Source: Nymphaea colorata
Lineage: Eukaryota; Streptophyta; Magnoliopsida; Nymphaeales; Nymphaeaceae
Assembly: GCF_008831285.2 (NCBI RefSeq)
Contig: NW_022204548.1
Span: 1-25,049, forward strand
DNA: 25,049 nucleotides
Direction: 5' to 3'
Positions within the stretch are counted from its first letter, which is position 1; every line of letters starts with the position of its first letter. The translations under genes were made by a program, and so were the position numbers. The notes beneath the pieces are model-generated. The model was not told the origin of the DNA and did not search any database. It saw only the letters and a program-made list of their open reading frames with translations. Positions 1 through 12,900 of the stretch are shown here, one piece after another.

Positions 1-90
1 CCAACCCAACCCCAACCCCAACCCAACCCCAACCCCAACCCCAACCCCAACCCCAACCCCAACCCCAACCCCAACCCCAACCCCAACCCC
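1..90. repeat. Left telomere, CCCCAA repeats
   Basis: Tandem CCCCAA units run from the first base to position 90, with a few CCCAA variants near the outer end. The array then stops abruptly at unique sequence beginning TAGAGC. This is the C-rich strand of a C4A2 ciliate telomere. Together with the G-rich array at the other end it shows that the molecule is a whole macronuclear chromosome. The first gene's stop codon lies only 35 bp inside. Confidence 0.98.
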
Positions 91-125
91 TAGAGCAAAA
101 AATATAGATGATATGGTATGAATAA

Positions 126-659
126 TCAGATATAATCTTCAATATTTGGCCGATTGTTTCCGTATACATGAGTCCTGTAGGATTTGTAATGACTTGTTGT
201 CTTCCATTCAAGATAAAACTCGTAGACATCCTTTGCGCTTTTAGTTTGGATCAATTCAGCGATAAATTCAAACTGTTTTCCGAAACGAAGAATGGCTTCT
301 TAGAAAATGGCTACTTCTTTTGGAGCCCATTTTTCAAAGGTGAAAACAGGAGTTGAAGGATTGATGAGGATATCCAGGTCACTCTTTTTGTAGATATGAA
401 TGATACTGTCAAGGTAGTGTTAAATTGGTCTTTTCTTTTTTTCGGGGTTTGGCTTGAAGACTTCACTTTGAGGGTTTAAGACTTGAAGGATTGGATGCTT
501 GTCCATTTGTAGGCACTTCAAAAGCTATTTGTAGGGGTGGCCGTCGATATGATTGTTGGCCTTCATGATCTTGTCGTACATCTTAGAGAAGTTAATCTTT
601 TTCTATTGTGTAGCTACTGCCAATTTCTGTCTTTTTTGAGATCTTCTATGCTCTGACAT
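126..659 (-). CDS. SANT/Myb-domain protein (corepressor-like)
   Basis: This is a 177-residue protein read from ATG at 659 to TGA at 126 in one exon, with several TAA/TAG codons as Gln. The N-terminus is basic (many K, R, Q). The segment from about residue 109 to 156 has the SANT pattern: a Trp after FEK, then PKEVAIFQEAILRFGKQF, then a helix with SAKDVYEFYLEWK. The YEFYLEWKTT run resembles the third helix of SANT domains in MTA, CoREST and MIER corepressors (family knowledge). No ELM2 domain was recognised. A role in chromatin or histone-deacetylase complexes is inferred. It is divergent from the giant gene on its right, with a 244-bp shared spacer. Confidence 0.85.
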
Positions 660-903
660 CAAACCAATTTATACCCTCTATAAATTTTTGAGAGGCAAAA
701 CATGTATTTTCATGTGCATATTTCAAAATAGGCGAGCCAATAATTCATCATATCAATTTCAAATCTTACCCTCCTTGCAAAATACTCTCATACATTCATA
801 ATCCTTGTCAGTTTTGTTTTGGCTTATCTATGATAATACTTATAAACTATTTCTTATATATATATTCTTATTGATATTAAGTACTTATAATTTGATAATA
901 GAT
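660..903. promoter_or_regulatory. Divergent intergenic spacer with AT-rich core
   Basis: This 244-bp non-coding spacer separates two divergently transcribed genes, so it should hold both promoters. It becomes very AT-rich towards the right, with a TATATATATA run at about 855-865, some 40 bp before the ATG at 904. No defined factor-binding motif was recognised. Confidence 0.4.
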
Positions 904-3900
904 ATGAGCAACAAGTAGCCAAAAACATCAAAGAAAAATCTCCCCTGGCAAAGCCAAAACAACTCATACGAATAGAATGTAAGAGCCATCAAATTGGCCC
1001 ATGAGTCCTTTGTCAAAAATGCACCAATATCCCTCGAGAGCGCCTTCAGCGAAAAATAAAGCAGAATCATCAAGAAATCCATTCGCATTTCCGAAATGGC
1101 CAGAAACTCATAACCACTAGACCACTCACAAGAGCTTAATCAACCAACATAGCAGACTTCATCCTCAATGAGTTCAAGGTTTAGGATGAGAAATATGGTG
1201 TCTTCTAAAACACATCTGACCACTCCTCCGAAGAAGAAGCTGAAATCAAAGTGACAAACGAAGAAATCGAAGACATTGTAGTGTCAGTGAAGAAGGATCC
1301 TCAAAATGGAAAAATCACATTCATCACTAAGCTGGTCAACTCCAAAAAGATAGATGTTCAATTCAAGGTCTTGAAGGTCAGATCGATTGGCAATTTCATT
1401 CCTCAGGTGCATCAGATAAGGAGCCTAGGCAATTTTGCCCTTTACGAGATATAAGTTAATTCCTTTTTGAAAAAAATAGCTGTGGAGCTAGTTGTAGAGG
1501 ATAAGGTCATAGCCAAATCGAGAGAAATCTCATTTTCTCCAAGACAAATTTTGCTAGATCTTTAGCTGTCCTACAATATCGATAAAAAATACGATATAAA
1601 AATCAACCTTCTATAGGGTCTACTGGCCTCTTGTGTTCTAGAAGGAGATAAGTTTGCTTAGGAAATTTTGCAATTGAATGGAAAAAAAGAGTTCAAGACT
1701 AAGATACTAACTGAACGTTACACTGTAGATGAAGAAACAAGAATGCTTATTAAATAAAACAAAAACGTCTCATCTATCTTGAAGCTTTTAAAGCTACTCA
1801 TAGATGAAGAAAAGTTTATATTTGGAGCAGTTCCTGAGTATGCATCGAACCCTGCATACTTATCCTTGGTGAAAATATTCATGGAGGAAATGTTGAAATT
1901 CAAGCCATCACTTGGTCGTGAAGAAAGAGAAGAGATAACAGTCGGAGAGTCCATCAAGCTTGTTGAGCTTTTTGTTAATTTCTACTGCCTCATATAGCTT
2001 AAAGCCCTCAAGATATAGATATCATCGTTCGAAAAAGAAGCACATGCTAAACTTGATGAGTTCATCCACTTTGTTTTCCAGGTTCCTTAGATGAAAATCT
2101 ACCATCGATTCATCCAGATCTGCATCGCACAATCATTACCTATCCTGCCTCAAGGATATGACACCATCAAGGAATACATCACTGATTACAACTTAAATTC
2201 TTCGGAATACATACTGACGCACATGGAGAACATCTTCTACACAATCCATACAAAGAGAGTGAATGCAAATCCTGTCAAGCTTTTCCTTGCAGTTTTTGAA
2301 GAGAAAAAATTCGAAAACACAAAAATTTTCGAAAAATAAATGCCAGACATCTTAAGGTTATCGAAGCTTCTCTTTCAATTGATGAACATTTAGGCACTTA
2401 CCTTTGAGCAATTCATTTCATTCTTCAAGGCATACTGGAACTTCAGAGAAAACAATCAGTTGAAGGGTATTGTCTGCCAGCCTATCCTAAAGTAAAAGAT
2501 AGAATCATACATAAATTCCCTGAAGCAAAAATTATAAAACTCAACATAAAAATAAAAAGCTTTAGGAATTACACTTGTTGAGCTTTACTTTATCACACTT
2601 AAAGACGATTAGCTTACCCAAGATGAATAAACTTTTAAAAAGTTAGTACAGTATCTGATCGACAGAGTCAATGATCCAGCCAACTTCGACCTCGTTGTTA
2701 AGCTTTACTTTTAGATCTTCAAGAGAGGAAACCGCATTTTTTCAATTGACTTTGTTCGAAATTTATCTAAGAGTCTTTCAAAGAACTTGCAAAGACAGAC
2801 CCCACTCAAGGCTCTTACGCTATTAGGAAAATATTTTGTTGAGGATTACCTTGAAAGTGAAGAGCTGATCGATATATGCAACGACTATCTGCTGAAGGAT
2901 ATCATCTTGAAGCTTATACCTTAATCAAACATCAAGAAATTTTTGGAAGATATGCGTGGGAAACATTCCGCGTGGCACAACTCTTTCAAATATCCCAACC
3001 ATTTCAACGAGCAAATCCTGGAAAGAATGACAAGGGTAGTCCAAAAGCATTACGGAAACGACAAGATTAGCAAATAGGCATATTTTGACCAAATAAAAAT
3101 GTAAATCAGCAAAGAGGTAGAGGATGAGGATAAGAAAAGTAGCCTCCTTGCTATTATCGAATACGATATGCTCAAGCTAGAAGTCGAAAATGTGTGGGAA
3201 TACTTTACTTAAAAGAGAGGGTATCTCAAGATCTTGATCAAGATTCTCAAGAGAGGAGAATTATCATCGGAAACACTCAAAGAAAGCCTCATGGAAATTC
3301 GTCATGAAATGTAGGCAAAGGAAGTCAGCTTCTACAAGATCATGAGAATAAAGTCAATGAAACCTAACGAGTGGCACAACTTTGTCCAGTTAACTGATAA
3401 TAATGCTATCCCAGTTCTCGTTAATAAGATCTACTAAGAAGGTAATGCCTACCTAAACAAGTTGAAGAAGCTGGAGAATTTTGTTAGATAAATTGGAGTT
3501 AAATTTACATCACCTAATTACGAAGAGCTTTGCCTGAAATTGCAATCACTAAGTGCCTTATATGTCAAATAAAGCATCAGGGAAACTAATATTCAAGATC
3601 AAATTCCTTCGTTTAGGGGATTTAAATAGGAAATATTGACTTGCTACAAGCTTAAGCCCTTCTTCGGCTTATAAAAATTAAATAACAAGCCAATATAGCA
3701 AATCATAATGGCTTGTGGGAATCTCTTGAACAAGCTTCTAACAAAGATAGCTGAAGTTTATGAAAATTACGAAAATGGAACGATCAAAAGCGACAGTTTC
3801 TATTATTTCCAACCCAGGAAAGAAGATATTAGGTAATTCAGAAACATCCTTCTGATGAATAAAAAGTAAGAAATACCCAAAAACTTGGAAGATATTGTCA

Positions 3901-6900
3901 CTATCTATAGCATAATTGCAGATGCTTAGGAGAACCACAGGCTTCTATATTCTTTTGTTGCCTTCCAGAGCCAAAAATTCAGTATATAATCACTAGAAAT
4001 TATCTAATTTGTCAGGATATGCTCGCGCTTCATTGAGTAATAGCCCATACCAGTCAAGGACGTTCAAGAAAAACTAAATTTGGTGCACGCCAAACTAAAA
4101 TAATTTAGATTAAACTATAGATAACATAAATATTTCTTTGAAGCAATTGCATGCTTAATTGAGCATGCTTCCAAAATTCCTTTCTTTTTTACGATTGATA
4201 ACGATCTAAAGGACATAAAAGATGAAGTCAACTAATCAGGAGGTGACATATAATATGAATAAATTGAGGATTGCTAGATTGCAATTTAATTTTTGAAGGA
4301 AGTCTATAGTATGTAGGCAACTTTTTCTCAATTTATTTCAGCATTCTTCGCTTATATCTTAAAAAAGAAACAGATAAGCAAAGACTTCTCTATTAGTCAA
4401 ATCTTAAAGACAGCATTCTTCATCATTCCTCAATTAAAGGAAGTCAAAGCCAACATGGAAGACAATAATCGAAGTGCGGTCAAGTTTATCGATGAGGTGA
4501 TAAAGAGGGTTAGGTTTTAATTCAAAAATGATGAGAAGAATAAGGATAGAGTCATCACCACAACTACCATATATCCATAAGAAAAAGCAAGACTGATAGA
4601 TGAACGATAGATATACATGAACAAATAGAAAGCAATCATGATATCTTGCACGATGAAAGAGGGAGATAACCTCTCGAGAAAAAAACAAATTGATAACTTT
4701 TTAGAAATCATTAAGGTCTTTGAGTTACTAAAGGAGCAAGAACTCAGGCTTACTGAATGGGGATGTCGTCAGTTCCAAGAGGAAAGCATTATTATCTAGA
4801 TTTCTAACTGTTAATTGGTTGGAGCTCGTCAAATGATCCAAAAAAGAGAAGTTTAGCTTAGATAGTGGAGAAAATAAATAAAGAATCTTTATGAAATCAA
4901 CTTCAAAGCAACTCACCTTCAAGGCAAAAAATTCAAATAATTTTATGATTTCATCTTAAAGCCGCACGTCACATAGATCCCCAACCATTTCTTAGTGATT
5001 ATTGACAATCTTGAGGTTCATAACGTAATCATCAGATAGCTAAACTCGGTCTCCTACATCTCAAAAATCCAAAATCTTTCAATAATCTTCAGTTATTTCA
5101 AGCTTCTTAGTAAATTTGCCAAGCAAGATCCTGCTCCAGATAGTGATGAAAACTTCCTTCATTTTTTGAAAATGCCAAAGGGATAAATTGACTTCATCAA
5201 CGGTATTAAATAAATCGGCTCGGCAAGGATACAGAAGCTCAAATTCGAGCAGATTCTTATATGCACCTCTGAAACATCACGATCCTAAATAAAATCTTTC
5301 ATATAAAGGGCCCTAAGAGACCTTGACTCATAGTATATAATGATTGGCTTCCAAAATTTGGATCGAAGAAAACAGCAGTTTATTGTAGATGAAGTTAAAA
5401 GCTACAAGGCGGAATATGGTAGTGAGTGCTTCAAGCTCAAGCTTTGCCTCATTGGCGACTCAGAACTGGAGTTGCTTTATAAATTTGCTTCAGAATAATT
5501 GAACAAAGGCCCATAGAAGGCTTAGGATATCGAAACTGTTGCAAAGGCATATGAAAACAAGCTGAAATAGGAGTGCAAAATGATAAAAATTGTCTATTCC
5601 TCAGCAGCCGGCTTTGGAAAAACTTCATATATCAAAAGTCATAGCCTTAGCACGTATCAATGCACTGAGCAATTCTATTTGCCACTATCAGGCATCATGG
5701 CTGTACCTACTGAATCAACTGATGAGAACAACAATTCAGTTATAGTCAACTAGACAGAGAAGTTTTTATGGGATAGATTCGAAGAGGCAATCAAATACTT
5801 TAGTGATGCATAGAAAAGGAACATAAAGCTTGCCTTGTCATTCAAATTTATAATGTATAAGCTTCAGTTGTGGATACTATCAATAAATTTTTACAAAATG
5901 TTCTATTTTTCAAGTCGCATAGATACAGAAACAACAATGGAAAAATGCCAAAGAATATACCAATTTACATAGAATTATAGAATGTTTCTTTGCCAACTTA
6001 TACTAAATTGAGTAAAAGCCATGCAACTTTACCTCCACAAATGAGAATGCTCTCTTTTTTGAGAGAAATCAAGAGTGTCTGTGGTGATAAGTTCACAGAA
6101 AATATTGAAAGTTTCTTATTCAAGAATATATAATACAAGCCAACGGATAAATAGCTAAACTACATACTTTACCACTTGAAGCTGCTTAAGACTGAAGAGA
6201 TAAACAAGGTATAAGTTCCACAATATGAATAATATCAAATTCAACCAATAAATGAAGAGGAAGGTTTAAGGTTAATCAATTAATACTTCTTCTAACAGTT
6301 TCCTTTTGGAGAAAGACCATCAGGCTACCTATGGACATATTTTAGATCTCTTCTCTTCTAGGCAAGCAAAAACTTCAGCACTTCCTATTTCTTGAAAATT
6401 AGCTCTGTCGCTGAGACTGATGACAGTCTTAAGAACCTCAACAAGCCATTACATCAAAAAATGAAATTAAAATAGACTTTTAGATCATAGTTCTACAAGA
6501 TCATCCATAAAAATTGCATCTAATTCATTCAGAGATCAGTCAAGCCAGGTAATTAAAGCTCAGATAATGCCTTAAACTAAACTCTTAAAAATTTGCCATT
6601 TTTGATCATTCCAAATGTCGATGGAGATTCATTTTCCTTTATATATAACAACAGTGCAAATGTACCTTAAGTGATAAAGGCGATGATAGTCTTGCAAACA
6701 CCCAAGCTTTTCACAAGGACAACGACCATAAGCATATAAAAATTGTTTTAAGAATAGAATCTAGCAGCTTATTAGAAAAACCCAGGTAACAAGTAATGGA
6801 TTGAAAGAGCATCTCAGATTCTTTCCAATATATCAGGAAACAGGAAATATAAAATTGATTGCTAGCAAGGCTACGTTGTTAATATCGATAACTTCTTCAA

Positions 6901-9900
6901 GATGTGCCTAATCGTGCAAAGAGTGAGATTGAACATTCCCATAGTAATTATGGGTGAAGCTGGTATCGGTAAAACCGCCCTATTAAGGCATGTTGTTCAG
7001 CATCTCTTTAAGCATTAGTTCGCAGTTTACAATATCAATGCTGGACTGCCTCTTGAGTCCAAAAAGAGTCTCACTAAAGCTAAAATCAATGAAAGTTTGG
7101 CCGCCATGGTTGACAGTATCAAGGAACTCTATTAAAAAGTATAGGCAGAAAACGCATTATTAGAAGAAAATGACAGAAAGACAAAAAGTAAGAAATTATG
7201 GGTGTTCTTTGATGAGTTCAATACTCTAAGAGAGCTTGGATTTTTCAAGGAAATCATAATAGACGGAAGATATCTTGGTAAATAGCAACCCCATATCAAA
7301 AATGTTGTGATGATGGCAGCCTGCAACCCACATAAAAAGCTAGAACTCAAATAGGGGCAGAAGCAAAGACAGTTTGTGAAAGAACAAGCCGAAAAATTGG
7401 CATTTGATGTGTTGCCTGCACCTCATTCCTTGATTTAATGCATGTGGAACTATGGTGCACTCACATCATATGAATACGAAAAGTACATTAGCAAGATGCT
7501 TGTTTAAGTAAAGTACCAAAGCGAAAAAGTCACAAAAGCTATACTTAATATTCACAAAAAGATAGGTTAGCTTACCTTTGAAAGTGCAGTCAGTTTGAGG
7601 GATATCGACCGGTTCAGGCAACTATACAAATGGTTCAACGAAAACCTTCCAAGACAATTAAAAGTTAAGCTTCATCCAACCTTGGGAGCATATAATAATA
7701 TTGAAGAGAGAGCATTCATCCTATCCTGCTATTTCACTTATATACTTCGCTTTGATACATTTAGTCGAAACCAAATCGAAAAGTAAATTGAGAAAGCTTT
7801 TAATTTCAAGGAGATATACCTTAAGATAGCAAAATAAACTGAAGAGGATGATCTTTGCGCAAGATTGAACTTCAATTGGGACGCTCCAATCGCTGTGAAT
7901 GACTCTTTGAAGGAAAATTTATACTGTTGCTTTGTTTGCATCAATACCAGATTGCCTCTGCTTATAATCGGCGCACCTGGATGCTCAAAGTCGCTCTCAT
8001 TGAGAATTCTTGCAAAGAACCTAAAAGAGAAAGTCAATGACTAATACCTTTCTAAGTTCAAACGAATTAGACAGTACCCAATCCAAGGATCTGAAAATAC
8101 AACAACTTAAGATATCAAAGTTGTGTTCTAAAAGGCATATAAAGATCTACTTGTTAAGAATGGATAGAATGGATAGCTAAAAAAGAAAGAATAAATGAAG
8201 GAGATGTCAGTGGTTGTTTTTGATGAGATTGGTCTTGCCTAAAAATCTAAAGATAATCCATTGAAGGTGCTCCATCCTTACTTATAAGTGAGCAGATAGT
8301 AAAATTTGGAGGAAAGAATGCTAAGTTTCATTGGTATCTCTAACTCAGAGCTGGATGTTTCCAAGATGTCACGTTTGCTTGTATTGCGAAGGCCACCAGC
8401 GGACATAAATGACTTGATTTTTACAGCAAAGAGCATCGCTGCAGGCTATCGATATGGTGACTAGCAAAAGATCAAATTCATCGTTGACACTTTGACAAGA
8501 GTATACAATAAGTTCATCTAAAATTGGCAACTCAAAGACACAAATTATAAATTGTTCTATGGCTTGAGGGACTTCTACGGCTTGATCAAATCTTTATGAC
8601 CAAATTGGTCGATAATTAAATCGATATCGAGAATGATGAAGAGATTCTTGAATGTGCTGGAGAGTCTATTTTCGAGAATTTCCATGGCTGGCAAGGAACA
8701 TACCAAGAGTTCAAATAATAATTTTTCGATAAAATGAATTACCATCATAAGGTTTCCTAACCAACAATGAAGGATACTCTTGAATCTGTGTTGAAAACTC
8801 TTGATAAATAGTCATTTAGATACCCTCTTGTCATCGTTGAAGACCATTAAAGCTTGTGCTTTGTCAAATGGCTCATCGAAAGACGCTATCCAAATAAATC
8901 AGTATACATGGAGGGCTCTCCTTTTGTTGAAGAGAAAGAATATTCCTTGAAGCTTCTCGGATAGATTTGCAAATATATGGACCATTAGTGTGTCCTGATT
9001 CTCAGCAATTTGAGTGAAGGAGTCAAGACAGGCCTTTATGATTTCTTTAATAAAAGCTTTACAGTAAGGGCAAGCAACAACAACAAATATCTGAAGATAA
9101 GGACACAAGAAGGAAGCTTAAACCAAGTACAGTATCTCTATCATGAAAAGTTCAACTGCGTTTATCTTCTACTAGAAAAGCACCTTCAAGATGTGGAACC
9201 ACCATTTCTAAGCAGATTCCAAAAGTACAGATTCAGTTTGAGTTAATATCAAAAATAACTTTCAGTGAACGTCCTTTCCAGGGTGGATAAATTCGTTCAG
9301 AGAGTATAGTAGATATGCAAAAACAATAAGATGGAGCACTTCAAGTTCAATAATCTCTTCATAAATAACAATAAAACTGCCATGGAATCGTTAGCTGTAG
9401 CTTCATTCTAGACTGCTGGGAGGAAGGAGCATATAAAGAAGCATTAAGAAGGTTGGTCATGAACTCAGGACAATATTTCTTCAAAATTTATAAGCATTAT
9501 ATAGAGCCTAACGGAGATCTTCCTGAAATAAAGGATATCATGAGCGATGCAATCTAGAGCAAAAACAATGGGATCGGAAATCGAAGCCTTATCATCAGGT
9601 TTACAAATGATAAATACTACACAAAGAAGTTTAATGACAAGACCACCATTTCAGCATAGTTTGTTACTTTCAAAAAATAGGCAGATTTTGATGAATAACT
9701 CTCCAAATTCTTCAAGAGCAGCTCAAAAAGGACTCTTTATATCTGTCTCAATGTGGTCAACTAAAGCATTTATCTCAATTATGTCACCAGTCAAATCTAA
9801 AAAGCAAGAAGGAGAGCAACTGCATAAAACGAGAAAGTTGAAGAGAAAAAGATTCGATTGTTATACATATTTAACAAAGATGAAGACCTTGACAACGATA

Positions 9901-12900
9901 TAGCCATCACTCATTTTACGAAATACAACCAATAGTTTGATGATGGACGGTTGGACTAAATGAAAAACATTTCAAAAAGATAACTCTTCAATAATATCAT
10001 CACGATTGACTCACTTTTTACTTATGTTCATCAAGCCTTTGATTTCACATTTTAGGGCACATAAAATACCTTAAAAGCTCAACAGCTCTTCACAAAGATG
10101 GCGCATCAATTATACCAAAAGAAAGATGGCCTATTATGCAAGCAGGCTTAAGACATGGCATTGTTCCTTGAGCCAAATCTGTAAATGAGTGAATAAGTGA
10201 TCAAGTAGATGCTTCTAGATCAATAAATTACTAGAAGATACAAGAGTTATCGTGAAGCATTGACTAAATATTTTGCTGATAGGAAACTTCTCGGCGCACT
10301 TGCTGTCTTCTTAAGGTATCTCTTTGAAAAAGAATCTTTTATGCCTTATAGCAATGAGGAACTACTGGAATACTATCGAGACGTTTAAAATTGCAACTTT
10401 GATCGTGAGATATAAACCATGATCATCTAAGCTAAATCAAAGTCAAATAACTACTATTACCAGCTCATGCATGATCTCATATAATCGAAGAAGCAATTTA
10501 TTGCAAATGATTATAGAACCTTGAAAATGACCAAGAGGCTACCAACAATGGAAAGGAAATTCGCAGTAAAAATCGCAAAACCACGCTTACTTCCATTTTC
10601 TAAGGCATAATGTGAAGCCATTCTCAACTATGGAGAAAAAGAAATTGCATGGTATGTGAAGCAAATTTATACCTATGATGAAAGGGAAGAAAAGTAAAAA
10701 TTCTAAAGCGCCATGAAGACTTATGAAGATGATTCAAGAAGAAGACAAGATTCAATATCAATGGGCAAAAAAATCTTTATAATACCTATATTAACGAAGA
10801 TAAAGTTCTCAAGATGATGTTGATGCTGGATCTATTGTCAGACTTTTGTGAGCAAAAAGGGCTTTCCTTAAAGTACTTAGGAAGATACTATAAGATAATC
10901 AGTCAATTTTTCGGTGTATAACAAAAAAAGAATGCCAAAAACGATCGTACAATCACATTTTCCAAAATGGTCTGTGTATTGATCGGTTATGAAGACATTT
11001 GGGTGCAGATATTCAAGATTTGCCAAACCTTATGTGACTAAGGGCATGATTTGATATAAATCGCAATGAGGGTCCCGCAACTAGAAACAACATCAAGATT
11101 TATGTTAATAACCTCTATACATACCTCTAAAATTTGCTCCTCGGCGCGAATATCTTGACAACATTCAAGGATAATCCTGAAAAATATACCTCAACTTACA
11201 TCAACACAATCTTCCACTTGTAAAAACTGGAGCAATTGATCAACTTGAGCATACCCAATAAGCTTAAATCAACCAGGACCACCTTGGTCTTCATTGAGAT
11301 GTTTGACGTGAATAGCAAGGGAAAACATATAAGCGAATTCATGAAGTTTAAGAGCAAACTTCAAACCACTTCTCATTACCACGATATGTATAATTACTTC
11401 GAAGGTTTGAAGGTGTAATTAAATAAGGAACAAACATAAAAGATCACTCAATTTGAAGCCAACCAGCTCTTCCTTTAGTGGTTCAGGATAGAACCAAATA
11501 GCAAAGAATGTCTCACACTCTTCTTGGAAAATTGCAATGATGAGACTTTTGTTCATAACTCTGTTGCAACAATCAATTTATTCATCAGCACTTCCACTTA
11601 CAATAGATACAACAATGTCTAAGAGGCATTTAAAAAGCTAAGCAACTAAAAATAACCTGAGATAAGCTATTTGTTAAAGGCTTTAGGAGAATAGGCAAAA
11701 GCTAAAAACTATAAAAACAATCTTGCTATCTTGATTACCAACATTTTCGTTCAAAAATTAACATCGAACTTCAAGAATGAACGTCTGATCATTAACAATG
11801 ATAAAAAGTTTGTCAACATCCTCGACAGGATCATCAACTCAGGTGCTTCAGGCATTGGAACATTATTCGCATTCGCATACTTTAAAATATATCTCAAATA
11901 GTATGTCACGAGGCTGATCAATCAATAAAAATCTCTTGCAATGTCCGAAATCGATGAGATCCTCAGAAGGGATAACACACAGTGCAAAAATCTAAGATTT
12001 TACTGCTTAAAGTTGATGCGAACTCTCAGACCAATCAAAGAGATAAAAGAAAAATACATAAAGGTGCAGACCGTTGGCTGGATATCAGACTTAAAGGATC
12101 TTTTCGAGGAAGAATAATCGAGAAGCATATCAGTTCCCAATTAAATTGCCCTCAATGTCAGCCCAGCCTTTATCGAAAAAATCAACTTAATCATAGCAAG
12201 TCATGGAGGAGAGTTCACCCTGATTGATCAACTGATATAAGAAGCCAATACTCCCTACAACCGATATGCTCTTCTCAACTTCTTCATGAGATACTACTTC
12301 AGCATGTCTTACAACGAGAAACTGCACAAAAATGGCATCAGATAAAAATTGCTTGCTTCTCGAGCTAAGTACACTTAGAAGATAGGAAAGCTAGAATTCG
12401 AGCTCATACTTCGTTACGCGTAATCAAGGTTTGATGAGAATCTCAAAGTAGATAATGCTTCACAATTCAGCGAGGATCTTTTCGTTTACTTCAATTCATT
12501 GAACTGGCTATTGGCAAGCAGATCATCAACATCACCTTTCCATTCCATTTTCTTCAACAAAGGCGAATTCCATGCCGACTTCAAAGCCACTTTTTAGAAC
12601 ATTTTCTTCCCGTGTGGACCAGAGAATGATTATATTAGAATGGCCTAGAATGTGTATGCCTTGACGAGAAATAACAATATTGGAGTTTACCTTTGCTCAG
12701 CATAATGTGACTATATCTACAGTCATTAGGATTGCGGTTGGCCTCGAGAGCAATCTGTTTGTCCAGTCTGCAAAAAGCCAATAGGATGCAAGCCTGGCCA
12801 ATCCCATACAGTTAATAGACAGTAATAGGGAGCGAGAAGGTCAGTTCGCCCACTTTAAAGGACAAGGGAGGCAGATTTTACGTCTATAAATGACAGCTCT

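Noticed and set aside
1172-1233. 62-nt GT-AG segment near the start of the giant gene
   Set aside because: Far longer than the other introns, and it would remove a coding-like stretch (NEFKVQDEKYGVFQNTS); a one-base loss at the CC pair near 1144 explains the shift better.
8512-8537. 26-nt GT-AG pair that would also fix the frame near 8596
   Set aside because: Using it would put the conserved YGLRDFYGL motif out of frame, so it is a chance GT-AG. Similar 26-nt pairs at 5803-5828, 9397-9422 and 11072-11097 were distrusted for the same reason.
9547-9903. Plus-strand ORF of 118 residues under the standard code
   Set aside because: It overlaps the conserved RNF213-like frame (RTLYICLNVVNQSIYLNYVT region) in another phase; it only looks long because the real frame uses TAA/TAG as Gln.
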